A stretch of DNA of 48,156 nucleotides, taken from Pseudomonas viridiflava (GTDB lineage Bacteria; Pseudomonadota; Gammaproteobacteria; Pseudomonadales; Pseudomonadaceae). The notes beneath the pieces were generated by a model, which saw only the letters and a list, made by a program, of their open reading frames with translations, was not told where the DNA came from and made no database searches. How positions within the stretch are numbered: the stretch's first letter is position 1; each line of letters opens with the position of its first letter. Shown here in pieces: positions 43,834-48,156 of this stretch. Location: positions 1-48,156 of the forward strand of contig NZ_UTBZ01000098.1 in assembly GCF_900580865.1 (NCBI RefSeq). Direction: 5' to 3'. Position numbers and translations under genes: made by a program.

Positions 43834-46197
43834 GTGGTGGATTTACCGCAGGGCTTCGTCCTGACCCGGCATTGGCGCGATACACCGGCCGGCACCGAAG
43901 TCGAGTTCTGGCTGGCGACCGACGCCGGGCCGTGCCGTGTGCGTTTGCCGCATCAGCCGTCGGTGGCGTTCATTCCTGCCGAGCAGCGCGAAGCGGCCGA
44001 ACGCCTGCTGCACGACGAAAAGAACGTAGAGCTGCGCCCGCTGGCCTTGCAGGATTTCGAACATCGCCCGGTACTCGGTCTGTATTGCCAGCAACACGGC
44101 CAATTGATGCGCCTGGAAACCGCGCTCAACCGCAACGGGGTCGACGTCTACGAAGCCGATGTACGCCCGCCGGAACGCTATCTGATGGAGCGTTTCATCA
44201 CCGCGCCGGTGCGGTTCAGCGGCACGCCCGATGCCGACGGCGTATTGCTCAACGCCCAGCTCAAACCCGACCCCGATTACCGACCGACGCTACGGCTGGT
44301 CTCGCTGGACATCGAAACCACCGAAACCGGCGAGTTGTATTCCATCGCCCTCGAAGGTTGTGGCGAGCGTCAGGTGTACATGCTCGGTGCGCCGAACGGC
44401 GACGCCAGCATCGTCGACTTTGATCTTGAATACTGCGACTCGCGCACGGTCATTCTGAAGAAACTCAACGACTGGTTCGCCCGTCACGACCCCGACGCGA
44501 TCATCGGCTGGAACGTCGTGCAGTTCGATTTGCGCATCCTCCACGAACATGCACGGCGCCTCGGTGTGCCGCTGAAAATCGGCCGTGGCGGCGAAGAGAT
44601 GCAATGGCGCGAACATGGCAGCCGTAATCACTACTTCGCCTCGGCGGCGGGGCGGCTGATCATCGATGGCATCGAATCCCTGCGTTCGGCGACCTGGAGC
44701 TTCCCGTCGTTCAGTCTGGAAAACGTGGCGCAGACCCTGCTCGGCGAAGGCAAGTCCATCGACAACCCGTACCAGCGCATGGACGAAATCAACCGCATGT
44801 TCGCCGAAGACAAACCGGCGCTGGCCAAGTACAACCTCAAGGACTGCGAACTGGTCACGCGGATCTTCGCCAAGACCGAGCTGCTGACCTTCCTGCTGGA
44901 ACGCGCCAGTGTCACCGGATTGCCGGCGGACAGAAGCGGCGGCTCGGTGGCAGCGTTCACGCATTTGTACATGCCGTTGATGCACCGACAGGGTTTTGTC
45001 GCGCCGAACCTCGGCACCAATCCGCCGCAGGCCAGCCCCGGCGGATTTGTCATGGATTCGCAACCGGGGTTGTACGAATCGGTGCTGGTGCTCGATTACA
45101 AGAGCCTGTATCCGTCGATCATACGCACCTTTCTGATCGACCCGGTGGGCCTGATCGAAGGCCTGCAACACCCGGATGACGCCGATTCCGTGCCGGGTTT
45201 CCGTGGCGCGCGTTTCTCGCGTACTCGCCATTGCCTGCCAGCGATCGTCTCACGTGTCGCCGAGGGTCGGGAGACCGCCAAGCGCGAACACAACGCACCG
45301 CTGTCGCAGGCACTGAAAATCATCATGAACGCCTTCTACGGTGTACTCGGTTCCAGCGGTTGCCGCTTCTTCGATACGAGGCTGGCGTCATCGATCACCC
45401 TGCGCGGTCACGAGATCATGCTGCGCACGCGCAAGTTGATCGAAGAACAGGGCCATGCGGTGATTTACGGCGACACCGACTCGACCTTCGTCTGGCTGCG
45501 TCGCCCGCACGGACAGGAGGAGGCGGCGAACATCGGTCATGCGCTGGTCAAGCACGTCAACGACTGGTGGCGTGAGCATGTGCGCGATGAATATGGACTG
45601 GAAAGCGCTCTCGAACTGCAATTCGAAATTCACTACAAACGCTTTCTGATGCCGACCATTCGCGGCGCGGAGGAGGGCAGCAAAAAACGTTATGCCGGCC
45701 TCGTCACCCGCGCTGATGGCAGCGATGAAATGGTCTACAAAGGCCTGGAAACCGTGCGCACCGACTGGTCGCTGCTGGCCCGGCAATTCCAGCAGGAACT
45801 CTACGAGCGGATCTTCCAGCGCAAGCCCTATCAGGACTACGTGCGCGACTACGTGCGCAAAACCCTAGCGGGCGAATTCGACGATCGACTGGTCTACCGC
45901 AAGCGCCTGCGCCGCACCCTCGACGACTATGAACGCAACGTCCCGCCGCATGTGCGCGCGGCGCGGCTGGCCGATGACTACAACGCCCAGCACGGGCGCC
46001 CACGGCAGTACCAGAATGGCGGCTGGATCAGCTATGTAATCACTCTGGCAGGTCCCGAGCCGCTGGAAGTACGCCGCGCCGCGATCGACTACGACCACTA
46101 CATCACCCGCCAACTGCAACCGGTGGCGGATGCGATTCTGCCATTTGTCGACGACGATTTCTCAACCCTGATCGGTGGGCAACTGGGCCTGTTTTGA
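43834..46197 (+). CDS. polB: DNA polymerase II
   Basis: A 787-residue family B polymerase, close to the E. coli length of 783. The exonuclease domain has LDIETTETG (D159, E161), [11 protein letters not shown] and YNLKDCELV. Polymerase motifs are [10 protein letters not shown] (about residue 420), [13 protein letters not shown] and VIYGDTDS (about 545-551). It works in damage bypass and replication restart. The start is GTG 43834 after GAGG at 43825-43828; no LexA box is visible upstream, unlike in E. coli. Its 3' end overlaps the convergent DUF1810 gene by 36 bp. Confidence 0.96.
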   Translation: MVDLPQGFVLTRHWRDTPAGTEVEFWLATDAGPCRVRLPHQPSVAFIPAEQREAAERLLHDEKNVELRPLALQDFEHRPVLGLYCQQHGQLMRLETALNRNGVDVYEADVRPPERYLMERFITAPVRFSGTPDADGVLLNAQLKPDPDYRPTLRLVSLDIETTETGELYSIALEGCGERQVYMLGAPNGDASIVDFDLEYCDSRTVILKKLNDWFARHDPDAIIGWNVVQFDLRILHEHARRLGVPLKIGRGGEEMQWREHGSRNHYFASAAGRLIIDGIESLRSATWSFPSFSLENVAQTLLGEGKSIDNPYQRMDEINRMFAEDKPALAKYNLKDCELVTRIFAKTELLTFLLERASVTGLPADRSGGSVAAFTHLYMPLMHRQGFVAPNLGTNPPQASPGGFVMDSQPGLYESVLVLDYKSLYPSIIRTFLIDPVGLIEGLQHPDDADSVPGFRGARFSRTRHCLPAIVSRVAEGRETAKREHNAPLSQALKIIMNAFYGVLGSSGCRFFDTRLASSITLRGHEIMLRTRKLIEEQGHAVIYGDTDSTFVWLRRPHGQEEAANIGHALVKHVNDWWREHVRDEYGLESALELQFEIHYKRFLMPTIRGAEEGSKKRYAGLVTRADGSDEMVYKGLETVRTDWSLLARQFQQELYERIFQRKPYQDYVRDYVRKTLAGEFDDRLVYRKRLRRTLDDYERNVPPHVRAARLADDYNAQHGRPRQYQNGGWISYVITLAGPEPLEVRRAAIDYDHYITRQLQPVADAILPFVDDDFSTLIGGQLGLF

Positions 46198-46632
46198 GTC
46201 GAGCAGTTGCAGCGTCCATTCATCGAGAATGCCGTGAAAGTAGCGCTCCAACGCCTGATTGAACACGCTGTCTTCAGCGCAAAACTGAGCGAACAGCGTC
46301 ATCGAGGAGTGAAACTTCAGGTCATCGGGATGACCGAAAATCTCCGCGATCGAGCGCTGTCGCACCTTCAGCACCAACTGCGTGCAGGTGCGCAGCCGTG
46401 CGCCGAGCAACTCATGGGCCAGATAAGCCCGGGCTTCCTCGGCCGAACCGATGGCGTAGCGCCGGGACATTTCACTGCCGCCCAGTCCGGCGAACTGCGG
46501 AAAGACAAACCACATCCAGTGGCTGCGCTTGCGGCCCTCATCGAGTTCGCGTTGCACGCGCTCGAACACCGGGTCCTGGGCCTGGACAAAACGTTGCAGG
46601 TTGAACGGGTCGTGCTGATCAGTGCTTCTCAT
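46162..46632 (-). CDS. DUF1810 family protein
   Basis: A 156-residue soluble protein of the DUF1810 family: [19 protein letters not shown] and the hallmark [18 protein letters not shown], then [12 protein letters not shown] and [17 protein letters not shown]. The function is not established; it is sometimes linked with calpastatin-like naming. GAGGG upstream of ATG 46632 supports the start. Its 3' end is embedded in the polB 3' coding end on the opposite strand (36 bp overlap). The aldo/keto reductase ends 24 bp upstream on the same strand, so the two may share a transcript. Confidence 0.9.
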   Translation of the reverse strand: MRSTDQHDPFNLQRFVQAQDPVFERVQRELDEGRKRSHWMWFVFPQFAGLGGSEMSRRYAIGSAEEARAYLAHELLGARLRTCTQLVLKVRQRSIAEIFGHPDDLKFHSSMTLFAQFCAEDSVFNQALERYFHGILDEWTLQLLDSKQAQLPTDQG

Positions 46633-46656
46633 CGCGAAGCCCTCGCCAGCGGCGGC

Positions 46657-47478
46657 TCAGACCATGGCCAGCCGCTGCTTGCGTTGTGGCGCTTGAAACA
46701 CCTGGTCCAGCGCCGCCAGATCCCCGGCCTCCAGTTGCAGCTGCGCGGCTTGTGCATTGAGTTGCACGTGTTCCGGTCGCACAGCCTTGGGAATCGCAAT
46801 CACACCATCCTGACGCAGAATCCACGCCAGCGAAACCTGCGCGGGGGTTATGCCATGACGAGCGGCAATTTCTTTCAATACAGGCTCGGCGAGCATGGCA
46901 CCGCCCTGGCCGATCGGGCAGTAAGCCATCAGCGGCATGCGCTGATGTTGGCACCACGGCAGCAAATCGAATTCGATGCCGCGCTCCTCCAGGTTGTAGA
47001 GCACCTGATTGGTCGCGCAGACGGAACTGGAGAGTTCTTCGAGATCGTCGACATCGAAATTCGACACACCCCAGCGGCCGATCTTGCCGTCCTCGCGCAG
47101 ACGTTCGAACGCCTCGACGGTTTCTTCCAGCGGATACTGACCGCGCCAGTGCAGCAAATAGAGGTCGATGTAGTCGGTGTCGAACCGACGCAGACTGCGC
47201 TCGCAAGCCTGCGGAATGCCTTTGCGGCTGGCGTTGTGCGGGTAGACCTTGCTCACCAGAAACACCTGATCGCGCAGGCCGGCGATGGCCTCGCCAACCA
47301 CGCTTTCGGCGCCGCCCTCGGCGTACATCTCCGCCGTGTCGATCAGGCTCATGCCCAGCTCGATCCCCGTGCGCAGCGCCGCCACTTCACGCTTGTGCGC
47401 CGAGCGGTCTTCGCCCATGCGCCAGGTGCCTTGGCCAATCACCGGCACCTGCACGCCGGCCAGTTCGAGGGTACGCAT
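46657..47478 (-). CDS. Aldo/keto reductase
   Basis: A 273-residue TIM-barrel AKR. The catalytic tetrad is visible: D47 and Y52 in LIDTAEMYAEGGAE, K77 in FLVSKVYP, H110 in LYLLHWRG. The NADPH-binding end reads VIAIPKAVRPEHVQLN. Family members reduce aldehydes or ketones with NADPH; the substrate is unclear. A full AGGAGG site precedes ATG 47478. It is the first gene ahead of DUF1810 on the same strand. Confidence 0.92.
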   Translation of the reverse strand: MRTLELAGVQVPVIGQGTWRMGEDRSAHKREVAALRTGIELGMSLIDTAEMYAEGGAESVVGEAIAGLRDQVFLVSKVYPHNASRKGIPQACERSLRRFDTDYIDLYLLHWRGQYPLEETVEAFERLREDGKIGRWGVSNFDVDDLEELSSSVCATNQVLYNLEERGIEFDLLPWCQHQRMPLMAYCPIGQGGAMLAEPVLKEIAARHGITPAQVSLAWILRQDGVIAIPKAVRPEHVQLNAQAAQLQLEAGDLAALDQVFQAPQRKQRLAMV

Positions 47479-47550
47479 GCAAACCTCCTTGCTGAATGTG
47501 TCGATACCTTTTAGTGGGCAGCAGGATAGCTCAGGGGTTCAAAAAGCAAA

Positions 47551-47632
47551 GAGATCGCGGCCTTCGGCGGCGCTTTCCTTATGGGTAGCGGTTTCCCATG
47601 TAGGAGCTGCCGAAGGCTGCGATCTTTTGATC
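47551..47632. repeat. Degenerate REP pair, family 2
   Basis: One good arm (GTAGGAGCTGCCGAAGGCTG onwards) and one decayed arm (GATCGCGGCCTTCGGCGGC) with a longer centre. It occupies the start of the 479-bp gap between the aldo/keto reductase and hcp. Confidence 0.85.
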
Positions 47633-47664
47633 TGGCGCTCTTTCTTTATCCACCCACGTACAAG

Positions 47665-47682
47665 TGCGCAAGAAGTTGCGCA
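47665..47682. promoter_or_regulatory. 18-bp dyad, copy A, upstream of hcp
   Basis: TGCGCAAGAAGTTGCGCA: 7-bp perfect arms TGCGCAA/TTGCGCA around GAAG. This is the first of three copies; it lies 83 bp upstream of copy B. Confidence 0.6.
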
Positions 47683-47747
47683 GTGACTTGCCTGTTTTCA
47701 CCTGGGTAAGTCTCTGCAGGCCGCGTAGCTCGTGGTCTCCAGCCAAG

Positions 47748-47765
47748 TGCGCAACTTCTTGCACA
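47748..47765. promoter_or_regulatory. 18-bp dyad, copy B, upstream of hcp
   Basis: TGCGCAACTTCTTGCACA: the same dyad with the spacer reversed (CTTC) and one arm mismatch. Its centre is 22 bp from that of copy C, about two helical turns. Confidence 0.6.
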
Positions 47766-47769
47766 CCAC

Positions 47770-47787
47770 TGCGCAAGAAGTTGCGCA
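47770..47787. promoter_or_regulatory. 18-bp dyad, copy C, upstream of hcp
   Basis: TGCGCAAGAAGTTGCGCA, identical to copy A. Copies B and C together also make a perfect 18-bp inverted repeat (47745-47762 with 47773-47790), so the region may alternatively fold as a hairpin in RNA. Confidence 0.6.
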
Positions 47788-47873
47788 CTTTCCCTTGCTT
47801 TTCATTGGCTTAATCACAGGAAAAGATCAGTCGCTGAACTCGGGGCCTTGATCTGTATGGGTTGCACAAAAGC

Positions 47874-47889
47874 TGGCATGAACTTTGAT
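47874..47889 (+). promoter_or_regulatory. Sigma-54-like -24/-12 promoter of hcp
   Basis: TGGCATGAACTTTGAT fits the consensus TGGCAYRNNNNTTGCW at all but one informative position (GA in place of GC at -12). It is 68 bp upstream of the hcp start and about 87 bp downstream of the dyad cluster. Confidence 0.5.
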
Positions 47890-47957
47890 GGCGCATGGCC
47901 ATCCTTTCAGGCAATGGTGCCTGTGAGGTATGTCTTTTTGAGCAAGGAGAGCATCCC

Positions 47958-48156
47958 ATGGCAACACCAGCGTATATGTCGGTTACCGGTGAAAAACAAG
48001 GCCTGATCACTGCAGGCGCATTCACCGCTGACTCCGTTGGCAACACCTACCAGGAAGGCCACGAAGACCAGGTCATGGTGCAGGCTTTCACCCACGACGT
48101 GATCATCCCGCGTGACCCACAGTCCGGTCAGCCAACCGGTCAGCGCGTGCACAAGC
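47958..48156 (+). CDS. hcp: Hcp, type VI secretion tube protein (partial)
   Basis: The first 66 residues of an Hcp protein, cut by the window end: MATPAYMSVTGEKQGLITAG, then ADSVGNTYQEGHEDQVMVQAFTHDVIIPRDPQSGQPTGQRVHK. This is the family start, with the AYMSVTGEKQG strand and IPRDPQSGQPTGQR loop. Hcp hexamers form the T6SS tube and carry effectors. AAGGAG at 47944-47949 sets ATG 47958. No other T6SS gene is in the window, so it may be an orphan hcp, perhaps followed by vgrG or effector genes beyond the edge. Confidence 0.95.
   Translation, partial: MATPAYMSVTGEKQGLITAGAFTADSVGNTYQEGHEDQVMVQAFTHDVIIPRDPQSGQPTGQRVHK

Noticed and set aside
1..48156. tRNA, rRNA or insertion sequence genes
   Set aside because: No cloverleaf-like or rRNA sequence was noticed, and no frame resembled a transposase or integrase.

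Overview
The window is about 48 kb of chromosome from a Pseudomonas of the P. fluorescens complex. This rests on the GC-rich base use, the many GTGGGAGCGAGCCTGCTCGC-type REP palindromes that are typical of these genomes, and familiar pseudomonad gene types (Tsx-nucleoside permease pair, SelD-SelU, YejABEF, an orphan Hcp). I see no rRNA, tRNA, CRISPR array, transposase or prophage gene. Both ends are cut: the left end lies in a dispersed non-coding repeat and the right end cuts an hcp gene.

Layout. 0-3.4 kb: a small metallothionein, two small hypothetical genes, an AraC regulator, an XapX protein and a zinc-free MDR oxidoreductase. 3.4-5.9 kb: a Tsx-like nucleoside channel and a purine nucleoside permease in one operon, with a pair of LacI/PurR-like operators upstream. 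5.9-16.5 kb: one 3507-residue autotransporter with about 24 passenger repeats in four modules. 16.7-18.8 kb: selD-selU, the tRNA selenouridine pathway. 19-24.3 kb: a histidine phosphatase, a Nu-type GST, a zinc-type HemB, a flavoprotein monooxygenase and a tandem array of ~113 bp palindromic units. 24.3-28.5 kb: a TonB-dependent siderophore receptor with a possible Fur box, a DUF1615 lipoprotein and a secreted protein built only of 13-residue repeats. 28.6-30.5 kb: an ECF sigma/anti-sigma pair and a DUF3455 protein.

30.7-41.3 kb is one long minus-strand block read as tonB, exbB, exbD, a large TonB-dependent receptor, then yejA-B-E-F. It looks like a complete trans-envelope importer: energy unit, outer-membrane gate, periplasmic binding protein and ABC transporter, probably for peptides or peptide-like compounds. 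The last gene, yejF, has a C-terminal tail encoded by a REP element. 41.3-42.4 kb is a low-GC stretch without a convincing gene. Then come a GST, a two-CBS protein, DNA polymerase II, a DUF1810 protein that overlaps polB tail to tail, an aldo/keto reductase, and the start of hcp.

The most notable regulatory signal is upstream of hcp: three copies of an 18-bp dyad (TGCGCAAGAAGTTGCGCA), two of them 22 bp apart, lie 100-200 bp upstream of a sigma-54-like -24/-12 element. This is the usual geometry of an enhancer-binding-protein array. Functional names rest on recognisable motifs and recalled family knowledge; no database search was possible.
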